A model generated the notes under the pieces. That model was given only the letters and a program-made list of their open reading frames with translations, was not told the origin of the DNA and searched no databases. From contig NZ_JAGWCB010000012.1 of the NCBI RefSeq assembly GCF_020387415.1, positions 558,001 through 622,000 on the forward strand: a stretch of DNA of 64,000 bases. Direction: 5' to 3'. Every line of letters starts with the position of its first letter. Positions within the stretch are counted from its first letter, which is position 1. Shown one piece after another: positions 46,903 to 54,631 of the stretch. The translations under genes were made by a program, and so were the position numbers. Source of the stretch: Ideonella benzenivorans (GTDB taxonomy: Bacteria > Pseudomonadota > Gammaproteobacteria > Burkholderiales > Burkholderiaceae_C).

Positions 46903-47823
46903 ATGCTGAACCAAGTCACCCTCATTGGCGCGCCCACCGACATCGGGGCGGGCGCGCGGGGCGCCAGCATGGGGCCAGAAGCCCTGCGCGTGGCGAACAT
47001 CGGCCCCATCCTGGAAAGCCATGGCCTGGCGGTGCGTGACCGGGGCAACCTGGTCGGCCCGTCCAACCCCTGGCAGCCACCGCTGCAGGGCTACCGCCAT
47101 CTGCCCGAGGTGGCCGCCTGGAACCGCCTGGTCCACGACGCGGTCTACGCCGAGCTGTGCGACGGCCGCCTGCCCATCCTGCTGGGCGGCGACCACTGCC
47201 TGGGGCTGGGCTCGATCAGCGCGGTGGCCCGCCACTGCCGCGACACCGGCAAGAAGCTGCGCGTGCTGTGGCTGGACGCCCACGCCGACTTCAACACCAG
47301 CGCGCTGACGCCCAGCGGCAACATCCACGGCATGCCGGTGGCCTGCCTGTGCGGTTTCGGGCCCCAGGAACTGATCGAGATCGGCGGCCAGGTGCCGGCC
47401 ATCAGCCCCAAGTGGGTGCGTCAGATCGGCATCCGCAGCGTCGACGCCGGTGAAAAACGCTTCGTCCACGAGCAGGGCCTGGAGGTGTTCGACATGCGCT
47501 ACATCGACGAGATGGGCATGCGCCACACCATGGAGCTGGCCCTGGCCACGCTGGACGCCAACACCCACCTGCATGTCAGCTTTGATGTGGATTTCCTGGA
47601 CCCGGACATCGCCCCGGGCGTAGGCACCACCGTACCGGGCGGCCCCACCTACCGCGAGGCCCAGCTCTGCATGGAGATGATCGCCGACACCGGCCGGCTG
47701 GCCAGCCTGGACGTGGTGGAGCTCAACCCCGCGCTGGACGTGCGCAACAAGACGGCCACGCTGGCGGTGGACCTGATCGAGAGCCTGTTCGGCAAGAGCA
47801 CCTTGATGCGACCCCAGACCTGA
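46903..47823 (+). CDS. rocF: Arginase
   Basis: This manganese enzyme hydrolyses arginine to ornithine and urea. The 306-aa protein shows all metal-binding signatures: GGDHCLGLGS near residue 87, DAHADFN near 125, and SFDVDFLDPDIAPGVGT near 228. The N-terminus is typical (LIGAPTDIGAGARGASMGPEALR). It is 20 bp downstream of the LOG-family gene. Agmatinase is less likely because of the overall arginase length and opening. Confidence 0.93.
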   Translation: MLNQVTLIGAPTDIGAGARGASMGPEALRVANIGPILESHGLAVRDRGNLVGPSNPWQPPLQGYRHLPEVAAWNRLVHDAVYAELCDGRLPILLGGDHCLGLGSISAVARHCRDTGKKLRVLWLDAHADFNTSALTPSGNIHGMPVACLCGFGPQELIEIGGQVPAISPKWVRQIGIRSVDAGEKRFVHEQGLEVFDMRYIDEMGMRHTMELALATLDANTHLHVSFDVDFLDPDIAPGVGTTVPGGPTYREAQLCMEMIADTGRLASLDVVELNPALDVRNKTATLAVDLIESLFGKSTLMRPQT

Positions 47824-47878
47824 CGGCCCACGCGCGGGGTAGCATTGACCCTTGTCCGGGAATGCCCAGGGAGGGCCG

Positions 47879-48598
47879 ATGAAACGTTTCTACCGTGTGT
47901 CTGTTGCACTGATCGCCACCGCGGCCCTGAGCGCCTGTGGCGGCGGCGGTGACAGCGAGGCGGGTTCCACCACGTCCTACGCCGTTGGCACGGCGTGGGC
48001 CAACCTGTATGACGGCGGGGCCCGCAGCTGGTCGCTGTCCGGCACCACCACCTTTCAGGCCGCTGGAGGGGGTTCCGCCAGCTACGCCACCACTGCCAGT
48101 TTGGCCCTGACGCCGCTGGCGGATGCGCACTTCCCGGCCAACGATGTGAACGCGCATGTGCTGCAGAGCAGCACCAGCGTCTCACTGGCGGGTTCGACCA
48201 GCACCAGCACCAGCAGCTGGTACCTGGACGCCAACCTGCTCTACATGGGCAGCGTGGACAGCGACGGTTACTGCGAAGTGGCCAGCCAGCCAACGCCCCC
48301 TGCCGCCTATGCCACGATCGGCAACAGCGGCTCCTTGGCCAGCTACCAGCTGTATGACAGCTGCAGCGCCGGTGCCACCTTGGTGGGTACCGGCACCCTC
48401 AGATGGAGTCTGGAGCTGCAGAACGGCCAACCCTTCTTCTGCATGAACAGCCAGACCGACTATGTCAGCAGCGGCAGCTACACCGAGAAGGACTGCGTGG
48501 CCATCGACGTCAACGGCACGATCGGCAGCCAAGCCTCCATCACCGCGACAGACATCTCCACCGACGGTGTGGGCACGCTGAGCCTGCGCTCGAACTGA
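47879..48598 (+). CDS. Lipoprotein of unknown function
   Basis: This 239-aa predicted lipoprotein has the N-terminus MKRFYRVSVALIATAALSAC with a lipobox ending LSAC, followed by a Gly/Asp/Ser spacer. The mature part is rich in Ser, Thr, Ala and Gly with regular beta-strand character (for example SVSLAGSTSTSTSSWYLDANL). Four Cys lie in the second half. I do not recognise a family. GAGGG lies a few bases before the ATG at 47879. It converges on the DUF429-like gene with one base between the stops. Confidence 0.82.
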   Translation: MKRFYRVSVALIATAALSACGGGGDSEAGSTTSYAVGTAWANLYDGGARSWSLSGTTTFQAAGGGSASYATTASLALTPLADAHFPANDVNAHVLQSSTSVSLAGSTSTSTSSWYLDANLLYMGSVDSDGYCEVASQPTPPAAYATIGNSGSLASYQLYDSCSAGATLVGTGTLRWSLELQNGQPFFCMNSQTDYVSSGSYTEKDCVAIDVNGTIGSQASITATDISTDGVGTLSLRSN

Positions 48599-48599
48599 G

Positions 48600-49496
48600 T
48601 CACGCGAACGCTGTTGCGGGGGCCCCCAGGATCCAGCCTTCCAGCGGGTCCGCCGCCTCCGGCCAGCCGCAACGGGGCTGCGCGGCACCCCAGGCGGCCA
48701 TCATCAGGCACAGCACCGCGTCCAGCGTGTCGCCGCGGGCGTCGTCCACCAGCGCCTCCCGCTGGGCGTGGCTCAGCCGCAGGCGCAGGCCCCAGGGCTG
48801 GCGCCCTTGCTCCAAGGCCTCGACCAGGTCCTTACGGGCGATCAGCCGCTCGGGCGTCTGCTTGGCCAGGTCATCGCTCTTGTAGCTGCGCCGCCCCAGC
48901 ACCGCCCGCGCCAGCAAGCCCGGGTAGGCTTCCAGCGCCAGCCGTGTCGGGTCGCCCGCGGCATGGCCCACCAGCGTCACGCCGGCCGCGCGCAACAGGG
49001 GCACCCCGGCGTGGGCCATCCAGGCCACCGGCGGGTTGACCCACTTCATGCTGGGCGAGGAGCCCGCCGGCCGGTCGCAGGCCCGGTGGGCGAACTTGTC
49101 CCCCACCGGCCGGGCGGCGCAGAACGCCACCAAGCGGGCCCGCAGCTCGGGGCGCGGCAGGCTGGCGTAGCGCGCCATCGCCGCCGCCCAGTCCAGCGGC
49201 CAGCCCCAGTTCACCAGCAGCTCACGCGGCAAGCCGAACGGCAGGTCAAAGCCGCCCAGCCAGGGCCCCGGGGCGGACAGTCGCTCGGCCAGAGCCGCCA
49301 AGGTGGCGCAGCGTTCCACCGCATCCAGCCGCACGCTGGCCCCCACCCGCCGCCCCCAGGCCAGAACCACCGGCTTGCGGCGGCTGGGGGCGCTGCTGAA
49401 ATCCACGCCCAGCAAGGGCAGCTCGGCCCCGGGCGCCCCGGGCAAAGACGGGAACAGCGCCGAGGCCGAGGCGGATTCGGGAAGCGGATGCGACAT
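48600..49496 (-). CDS. DUF429-like predicted nuclease protein
   Basis: This 298-aa protein has the RNase H-like outline typical of DUF429 proteins: LLGVDFSSAPSRRKPVVLAWG near residue 30 with a likely metal-binding Asp, LGGFDLPFGLPRELL with a second Asp, and the C-terminal DDARGDTLDAVLCLMMAAW with Asp residues. Function is not established for this family. The start at 49494-49496 gives MSHPLPES. It is divergent from the AsmA-like gene. Family placement is moderately sure. Confidence 0.75.
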   Translation of the reverse strand: MSHPLPESASASALFPSLPGAPGAELPLLGVDFSSAPSRRKPVVLAWGRRVGASVRLDAVERCATLAALAERLSAPGPWLGGFDLPFGLPRELLVNWGWPLDWAAAMARYASLPRPELRARLVAFCAARPVGDKFAHRACDRPAGSSPSMKWVNPPVAWMAHAGVPLLRAAGVTLVGHAAGDPTRLALEAYPGLLARAVLGRRSYKSDDLAKQTPERLIARKDLVEALEQGRQPWGLRLRLSHAQREALVDDARGDTLDAVLCLMMAAWGAAQPRCGWPEAADPLEGWILGAPATAFA

Positions 49497-49552
49497 GCGC
49501 CGATTGTGCCGAGACCGCCCAGCCCGCCGCCCCGCTTGGCGACAATGCCGGC

Positions 49553-50671
49553 ATGGCCATATCGAAGATGACGCGGCGGGGCCTCTGGGCGCTGGCCGGC
49601 GGGGTGGTGCTGTGTGCCGGGCTCTGGGGCGCCTGGCAGGCGGCCCTGTGGAAGCTGCAGGGCGCGCTACGGCAGGCCCTGGGGCCGCGAGCCCAGGTGC
49701 AGGCACTGACGGTGAACTGGAATGGCGTCACCATCACCGGCCTGCAACTGGCCGCCGCCCCCGGCTGGCCCGACCCGGAAGAAGCCTCGGTGCGGCGCAT
49801 CTGGGTCCAGCCCGAACTGCGCAGCCTGTGGAGCGGCCCCTGGCGCATCCACCAGCTGGTGGTGGAAGACGGCCACATCAGCCTGCTGCGGGACCGGGCT
49901 GGCCGGTTGCGGCTGCTGCCCGGCCTGCTCGACACGCCCTCCTCCCCTGCCGCCCCGGCCTCCGCCGCATCGACCCTGGCCGACAGCCCGGACACCCTGG
50001 TCATCCAGCAGCTGCGGCTGAGCGGGGTGCGGGTGGACCTGTACGACGACTCCTTGCGCCCGGCGCTGCGCCGGCCCCACCACCTGCAGCTGGACGACCT
50101 GTCCGCCCAGGTGGACGGTCTGCACCTGCCCCGGTTGGCCCAACCCGTCCAGCTCGACATGCAGGGCCTGCTGCGCGGCGCCGGGGGCGCGGCCAACCAC
50201 GACGGCCAGCTGAAGATCGAAGGCAGCCTGACCCCGGCCCGCCACGATGCGCGGCTGAAAGCCCAGCTGCACACAGTGGACCTGCGGGTGCTGCAGCCCT
50301 ACCTGCTGACGGTCAACGCCGGCGGCATCCGCCAGGGCCGGCTGGACCTGGCGATGCAAGTCGACCTGAAGGCCAACCGCCTGCGCGCGCCGGGCACGGT
50401 CACGCTGACCGGACTGGAACTGGCCCACGGCAGTGGCTGGTGGGACCGCCTGGGCACCGCCGGTCGCCAAGCTGTCCTGAACACCCTGGCCGAGAAAGGC
50501 CGCATTGAGGTGCACTTCACGCTGGACGGCCGGCTGGACGACCCGAACTTTTCGGTCAACGACAGCCTGGCCCAACGCTTCGCCACCGGGCTGGCCAAAT
50601 CGGTGGGGGTGAGCGTCGGTGGGGTGGTGGAAGGCGTGGGGCAGATGATCAAGGGGCTGTTTGGGCGCTGA
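49553..50671 (+). CDS. AsmA/DUF748-like membrane-anchored protein
   Basis: This 372-aa protein has one N-terminal membrane anchor (LWALAGGVVLCAGLWGAWQAALW) and a periplasmic beta-rich region (VNWNGVTITGLQLAAAPG, LVVEDGHISLLRDRAGRLRLLP, DPNFSVNDSLAQRFATGLAKSVGVSVGGVVEGVG). The pattern resembles AsmA-like DUF748 proteins related to lipid trafficking in the envelope. The C-terminus with FSVNDSL-type motif is typical. No clear operon partner; the tam genes are further upstream. A G/C hairpin follows the stop at 50706. Confidence 0.78.
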   Translation: MAISKMTRRGLWALAGGVVLCAGLWGAWQAALWKLQGALRQALGPRAQVQALTVNWNGVTITGLQLAAAPGWPDPEEASVRRIWVQPELRSLWSGPWRIHQLVVEDGHISLLRDRAGRLRLLPGLLDTPSSPAAPASAASTLADSPDTLVIQQLRLSGVRVDLYDDSLRPALRRPHHLQLDDLSAQVDGLHLPRLAQPVQLDMQGLLRGAGGAANHDGQLKIEGSLTPARHDARLKAQLHTVDLRVLQPYLLTVNAGGIRQGRLDLAMQVDLKANRLRAPGTVTLTGLELAHGSGWWDRLGTAGRQAVLNTLAEKGRIEVHFTLDGRLDDPNFSVNDSLAQRFATGLAKSVGVSVGGVVEGVGQMIKGLFGR

Positions 50672-50705
50672 TTGATCGGTGCGGGATCACTACCAGTGAT
50701 AATCC

Positions 50706-50727
50706 CACCCCCAAATGGGGGTGGCTT
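50706..50727 (+). terminator. Hairpin after the AsmA-like gene
   Basis: An 8-bp stem CCACCCCC/GGGGGTGG with a short A/T loop, followed by CTTTGCCGCTTTT. It is a weak terminator by its short T runs. It separates the high-GC chromosome from the low-GC island. Confidence 0.5.
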
Positions 50728-50750
50728 TGCCGCTTTTGACGCCGCCGCGT

Positions 50751-50877
50751 GGAATGTTATCCTGCATCGGACAGAAAATTCTCAACCGCGACAGGAACTT
50801 GGCAAACAATGTGCTGGAATGTTATCCGTCTTGTCGGGGTGTTATGCGTCACTTTTGACGTATATGAATAGTTAGGT
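50751..50877 (+). other. attI-like integron recombination region
   Basis: The exact 12-mer GGAATGTTATCC occurs at 50751-50762 and 50816-50827, and a related GGTGTTATGCG at 50838-50848. GTTAGGT, a match to the integron core GTTRRRY, ends the region at 50871-50877, three bases before the first cassette gene. In class 1 attI, repeated GTTATG/GTTACG sites (IntI binding) precede the core in the same way. No integrase gene is adjacent, so this is inferred by analogy only. Confidence 0.5.
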
Positions 50878-50880
50878 TTT

Positions 50881-51393
50881 ATGTCCATCGAAAAATCATC
50901 CTCATGTGCAAGTGGTGAGTATCTTGTGCTTGGAGAGATGCTCAGGCGAGGATATGAATGCTACTTGGCGAACGGCCCAACTCAAAATGGGTGGGATATT
51001 GTTATTCTCAACGAACATGGTGCAAACATAAGGATCCAAGTTAAAACAATCGATTGGCCAGAAAAGAATGCAATTAACGGCAAGCTCGACGATGGGTTCG
51101 ATATTCTGATTGCTGTTCTTCTTCAGCGAAAAAAACCCCAGGCGAAGTATGTCATTGCCTCGCTCAATGAGATCAAGCCCCATCTTTCAGCAGTCTCGAC
51201 AGACGAAAGTACCGCAAGGGGGCAAAGGGGCGGCAAAGAACGTACTTTGAACCTTGGCAAAAACTTCGAAACCCAAGATGGCAAGAAAGATCTAAAAGTA
51301 GACGAGGCGGGTTGGAGTCACTTAAAAGCATTGATTCACAACCTAACAACTCATTCAACCGGACCTGTGAAAAATACCCCGCAGCCCGGTTAA
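50881..51393 (+). CDS. PD-(D/E)XK nuclease-like cassette protein
   Basis: This 170-aa product has lower GC than the surroundings (about 45 % by eye). The N-terminus (SSCASGEYLVLGEMLRRGYECYLANGPTQNGWDIVIL) and RIQVKTIDW give the pattern E..L..RG...D.......QVK, typical of the PD-(D/E)XK nuclease fold seen in restriction-like and mobile-element proteins. The C-terminal part (from about 105) is charged with many Lys, Ser and Thr. The last 17 codons lie inside the attC-like site, which is common for integron cassettes. Target and partner unknown. Confidence 0.7.
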   Translation: MSIEKSSSCASGEYLVLGEMLRRGYECYLANGPTQNGWDIVILNEHGANIRIQVKTIDWPEKNAINGKLDDGFDILIAVLLQRKKPQAKYVIASLNEIKPHLSAVSTDESTARGQRGGKERTLNLGKNFETQDGKKDLKVDEAGWSHLKALIHNLTTHSTGPVKNTPQPG

Positions 51394-51400
51394 TTCAAAC
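51341..51400 (+). other. attC-like site (R'' ACCTAAC, truncated at R')
   Basis: ACCTAAC at 51341-51347 matches RYYYAAC. It is followed by AACTCATTCAACCGGAC and, 20 bp further on, by CCCGGTTAATTCAAAC, an imperfect inverted partner with the AACCGG/CCGGTT pairing. The order and sequence closely resemble 59-base elements of integron cassettes. The expected GTTRRRY at the end is displaced to the far side of the IS (GTTAGCC at 53285). Confidence 0.65.
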
Positions 51401-51444
51401 ATTGAGGCTGTAGCCAAACCCTGTCTTGCAGCCTCGAACTGACA

Positions 51445-51469
51445 CGGCGCCCCTGGTGGGCGCCGTTTT
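51445..51469 (+). terminator. Terminator inside the left end of the IS
   Basis: An 8-bp perfect stem CGGCGCCC/GGGCGCCG with a 5-base loop, followed by TTTT. On the plus strand it would stop transcription entering from the nuclease cassette. Confidence 0.75.
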
Positions 51470-51576
51470 GCTTTCTGCCCTGCGTTGGGTTTGCAGCGTG
51501 GCTTGGTGTCTGGGATATGCCCGCAGGCCCTCCCAGGGGCTACCAACGGGGCGACCAGGCCCCTTGGCTGCGGCCG

Positions 51577-53136
51577 TCACCTCATCCCATACCCAGCCTT
51601 GGCCAGCTTCTCGATGTTGTGCGCCAGGCAGAAGAGCTTGAACTGCCCGTCGACCTTCTTCTGCCCGCGCAGGGTGAAGCGGCGCAAACCCTTGTTGTGG
51701 CGCAGGTTGGCGAAGACCGGCTCCACGGTGGCCATGCGCCGGTCGTACAGGGCCCGGCCCTGGGGGCTGTCGATGAGCGCACGCATGCGCTGGGTGTGCG
51801 GATGGCCCTGCCCGGTGTTGGCCTGGTGGAAGGCCACCTGGCGTGCGGGCGTGGTCTCGGGTTTCCTCAGGCACTGGGCTTTGAGCGCGCAGGGCCCGCA
51901 CTGGTTGGGCTGGAAGCGGTAGCGCCGTGAGACATAGCCGCGCTGCTGGGCTTCATGACCGCCTTGCACGGTGTGGCCGGCCGGGCAGGTGCAGCGGTCC
52001 TGGGCCGGGTCGTGTTGGAAGTCCTGGGGGCCGAAGAGTTTGGGCTGGTCGGGTTGGGCTGTCTTGTCGTGCAGCGGATCGGGCTGCTGGCGGTGCTTGG
52101 CCTGGTCGGTCAGGCGGGGGTCACGCTGGCGGCGCTGGTTGTCGGCGATGACGGCGGCCACGCCCAGCTCGGCCAGGGCCTGCAGATTGGCCTCCGAGTG
52201 GTAGCCCGCGTCAGCGGTGATGACCGTGTGCGCTGCCATGTGGGGCCGCGCGGCCTGCACGGCCGGCAGCAGCAGGGCCTGTTCAGAGCCGCTGCCATGG
52301 GCCTGAGCCTCGACGATGACCTGGTGGGCCGCATCCACCGTGGCCACGCCGCAGTAGCCCTGGATGACGCCCTTGTCGGTGGCCATCTTGGCCGAGTCGT
52401 TGTCGGTGACGTTGCTCTTGCGGATGGCCCCGCGGCTGCCGGGCTTGTCCTGGGGGTGTTCGGCCAGGAAGCGGACGATGCGCTGGGCTTCGTGGCGCAG
52501 GCGCTCGACCTGGCGTTGTTCGCGGGCGGCCAGCGTGGGCTCGGGCGTCAGGGGCTCACCATCGCTGGCCTGGTGGCGACGCAGCATGGTGATGGCCGCG
52601 TCCAGCATCTTGCCGGCGCGCTGGGCCAGTTCGGCGCGGCTGCCGCTGTGGCGCTTGCTGGCGTTGCCCGGCAGCTTCACGCCGTCGATGGCGAACATCT
52701 CGCGGCCGATCAGGCCCTGGGCGTCACAGACCAGCAGCACCTGTTGGAACACCGCGGCGATGGGCCCGGCCAGGCGCGAGACGAAGCGGGCCACGGTGGT
52801 GAAGTGCGGGGCGTCCTGCCCGCACAGGGCGATGAAGGTGACGTGGCGCTCACAGGCCGAGGCAATGGCACGGCTGGAGACCAGACCGCGCGAATAGCCC
52901 AGCAACACCACCTTGAGCAGCACCGCGGGCGAGACGGCCGGCGCCCCCACCTCGTCGTTGCGGTAGTGGGCATCGAATCCGTCCAGCGGCACCGCACCGG
53001 AATCGATCAGGTGGTTCAGGGCAAATTCAAAGGTGCCGGGCAACAACTGCTCGGACAGCACCACCGGCAGGAAGCAGGGTTGGTTGGCAACGGGGCGGCA
53101 GCGGGCCATGGGCATCCCCAGTACAAGGCGACACAT
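51577..53136 (-). CDS. IS1182-family transposase
   Basis: This 519-aa DDE transposase has the IS1182 layout: an N-terminal domain with FDAHYRNDEVGAPAVSPAVLLKVVLLGYSRG, the first Asp in FAIDGVKLPGNASK, the second in ITADAGYHSEANL, and the Glu region RRMATVEPVFANLRHNKGLRRFTLRG. A four-Cys zinc-like part (CTCPAGH, CGPCALKAQC) precedes the last motif. The frame is uninterrupted, so the element may be active. An alternative start at 53109 (MARCRPVANQP) is closer to family N-termini. It lies between matching inverted repeats. Confidence 0.9.
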   Translation of the reverse strand: MCRLVLGMPMARCRPVANQPCFLPVVLSEQLLPGTFEFALNHLIDSGAVPLDGFDAHYRNDEVGAPAVSPAVLLKVVLLGYSRGLVSSRAIASACERHVTFIALCGQDAPHFTTVARFVSRLAGPIAAVFQQVLLVCDAQGLIGREMFAIDGVKLPGNASKRHSGSRAELAQRAGKMLDAAITMLRRHQASDGEPLTPEPTLAAREQRQVERLRHEAQRIVRFLAEHPQDKPGSRGAIRKSNVTDNDSAKMATDKGVIQGYCGVATVDAAHQVIVEAQAHGSGSEQALLLPAVQAARPHMAAHTVITADAGYHSEANLQALAELGVAAVIADNQRRQRDPRLTDQAKHRQQPDPLHDKTAQPDQPKLFGPQDFQHDPAQDRCTCPAGHTVQGGHEAQQRGYVSRRYRFQPNQCGPCALKAQCLRKPETTPARQVAFHQANTGQGHPHTQRMRALIDSPQGRALYDRRMATVEPVFANLRHNKGLRRFTLRGQKKVDGQFKLFCLAHNIEKLAKAGYGMR

Positions 53137-53284
53137 TCACCTTGCAAGCCCCATGCCGCAACGATAGGCTGGGGCCATTCATCCCACATCCGAACAAAGC
53201 ACCGACACGGACGTCCCATGCCTGAGATCAACATGCTGCTCGACCGCACCGGGACCGCGATGGGTGGGGTTTTGCTACAGCTTC

Positions 53285-53292
53285 GTTAGCCC
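53285..53292 (+). other. Integron-like core site GTTAGCCC
   Basis: GTTAGCCC lies directly after the IS right end and five bases before the kinase ATG. It is the exact inverse of GGGCTAAC at 53826-53833, after the kinase. It departs from strict GTTRRRY at one position, so the integron reading depends on the surrounding context. Confidence 0.45.
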
Positions 53293-53296
53293 CAAA

Positions 53297-53845
53297 ATGC
53301 GCCGCTTCGTGGTGGTCACTGGTCTTCCGGGAAGCGGCAAATCAACCGTTGGCAAAGCGATCTCGCAAGCACTGGGGTTGCCACTGCTCGACAAGGATGA
53401 AATCCTTGAGTCCTTGTTCGAGTCGTTAGGTGTCGGCGGTTCGGAGCAACGTGCCAGGCTGAGCCGGGCGGCCGATGCCGTCTTGCAAAGGGTGGCAGAG
53501 CAATCGGCCGGCGCGGTGATCGTGTCTTGGTGGCGGCGTCCTGGATCCGAGGCCACATCCGGTACCCCGTCTACTTGGCTGTCCTTCCTGTCGGGGGAGG
53601 TGACCGAGTTGTACTGTCGGTGCGCGCCCCAGGTGGCGGTCAAGCGCTTCTTCGGCCGTCTTCGGCACGCGGGGCATCTCGATCATGAGAGATCAGTCGC
53701 GGAGGAGCTTCCACGGTTTGAGCAGTACGAGTCGGAAGGCCCGCTTGGCATTGGCCGTCTCGTGGAAGTCAATACAGAGCAGCCAGTGGAGCTTAATACA
53801 TTGCTTGTGCAGTTAGTCGAGGCCTGGGCTAACCCCTCATTTTGA
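53297..53845 (+). CDS. P-loop kinase-like cassette protein (AAA_33/zeta-type fold)
   Basis: This 182-aa protein opens with the Walker A motif TGLPGSGKSTVGKAIS (about residues 8-23), then LPLLDKDEILESLFESLG. This is the pattern of small-molecule or nucleoside kinases such as chloramphenicol phosphotransferase-like, shikimate or zeta-toxin-type enzymes. AVIVSWWRRPGSE and the C-terminal VEVNTEQPVELN match the usual phosphotransferase outline. The phosphate acceptor is unknown. The gene is bounded by GTTAGCCC and GGGCTAAC, and its stop lies inside the following IS-end copy. GC is lower than the neighbouring chromosome. Confidence 0.75.
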   Translation: MRRFVVVTGLPGSGKSTVGKAISQALGLPLLDKDEILESLFESLGVGGSEQRARLSRAADAVLQRVAEQSAGAVIVSWWRRPGSEATSGTPSTWLSFLSGEVTELYCRCAPQVAVKRFFGRLRHAGHLDHERSVAEELPRFEQYESEGPLGIGRLVEVNTEQPVELNTLLVQLVEAWANPSF

Positions 53846-53861
53846 GGCTGTAGCAAACCCT
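53826..53861 (+). other. Truncated attC-like start joined to a solo IS1182-type end
   Basis: GGGCTAAC (53826-53833) followed by CCCTCATT resembles the left half of an attC site. From 53843 the sequence TGAGGCTGTAGCAAACCCT repeats the left inverted repeat of the IS at 51404. Similarity stops after about 20 bases. It looks like an attC half with a second, deleted IS copy attached. Confidence 0.5.
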
Positions 53862-53996
53862 CTGGAGCCCAGATAATATTCTCTGGCTGAAAATCGACTC
53901 TCAGAGAGCTCCAGGATCGCCGATCGAGGTTCGGAGAGGGTTGAAAGTCCTCCCGAGTTTCGGCCAGTTCTTGATGAACGTATTTTCGACAACCTC
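53862..53996. other. Low-GC spacer with inverted pair, no gene seen
   Basis: There is no convincing coding frame. CTGGAGC (53862-53868) and GCTCCAG (53908-53914) are inverted partners, and CTCTGG/CAGAGAG add to a weak hairpin. It may be a remnant of the second IS copy or the body of an atypical attC site. Confidence 0.4.
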
Positions 53997-54003
53997 GTTA
54001 GAC
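53997..54003 (+). other. Integron core-like GTTAGAC
   Basis: This is a full match to GTTRRRY, 26 bp before the GNAT ATG at 54030. It is a plausible 3' core of the preceding cassette recombination site. A 7-bp match alone is weak. Confidence 0.35.
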
Positions 54004-54029
54004 TTCGCAGCACTTCCGGCACTGCTCCC

Positions 54030-54596
54030 ATGACCATTTTGCACACCACGCGCCTTCGCCTTGAGCCCTTCGCGGGGCATCATCTCGACGGCCTGCACGA
54101 CATGAATGGGCGTCCTGAGGTCATGCGCTACATCAGTGGTCAGCCTGAAACCCGCGACCAGACTGCGGCGGCGATCGCGCGGGTGCAGCGCTGCTGGGCG
54201 GTCTTGGGAACCAGTTGGTGGGCCTTCATTGACTTGGACAGCGGTCGCGTGGCGGGTGCGGGCTGTATTCAGTACCTGCGTCGAGAGGCGAATCCGCCTG
54301 ATGACCTAGAGAGCCTGCGCAGCAATCCGCTGGAAATCGGCTGGCGTCTCCACCCTGACTTTTGGCGTCAGGGTTTGGCTTCAGAGGCCGCGCAACGGAT
54401 GGCTGCCTTCGCCTTCGAGTCCCTCGCCGCCAAGGATCTCTTCGCTGTACGGCATCCGGAAAACGTGAGCTCTGGGCGCGTCATGGATCGGCTGGGTATG
54501 CGCTACCGCGGCCTGGAGTCTTGGTATGGGACCGAATTGGCCACCCATGTAATCAGCCGCCATGAGTGGCAGACACGCCAGGGCACCGCTGAGTGA
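54030..54596 (+). CDS. GNAT-family N-acetyltransferase (RimJ/RimL-like, in the island)
   Basis: This 188-aa acetyltransferase has the outline TTRLRLEPFAGHHLDGL, WWAFIDLDSGRVAGAGCI, EIGWRLHPDFWRQGLASEAAQRMAAFAFESL (the acetyl-CoA loop R-Q-G-L-A), and VSSGRVMDRLGMRYRGLE near the end. GNAT genes are among the commonest integron cassette cargoes. Substrate unknown. Base composition (about 60 % GC) is lower than the flanking chromosome. No attC-like site follows its stop. Confidence 0.85.
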   Translation: MTILHTTRLRLEPFAGHHLDGLHDMNGRPEVMRYISGQPETRDQTAAAIARVQRCWAVLGTSWWAFIDLDSGRVAGAGCIQYLRREANPPDDLESLRSNPLEIGWRLHPDFWRQGLASEAAQRMAAFAFESLAAKDLFAVRHPENVSSGRVMDRLGMRYRGLESWYGTELATHVISRHEWQTRQGTAE

Positions 54597-54631
54597 GGCA
54601 TGCCCCCTCGCAGGAGCTGGCTCGCACCGCC

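Larger units (their letters stand above)
51404..53284 (-). mobile_element. IS1182-family insertion sequence
   Basis: The element is bounded by inverted repeats: left GAGGCTGTAGCCAAACCC (51404-51421), right GAAGCTGTAGCAAAACCC on the minus strand (53284-53267), 16 of 18 positions alike. It contains one transposase gene on the minus strand. The ends abut the two halves of an attC-like site. A target duplication is not obvious. Confidence 0.8.

Noticed and set aside
50672-50875. Open frame of 67 codons after the AsmA-like gene
   Set aside because: It has no ribosome-binding site or conserved motif and runs through the attI-like repeats and the GC hairpin. It is probably non-coding.
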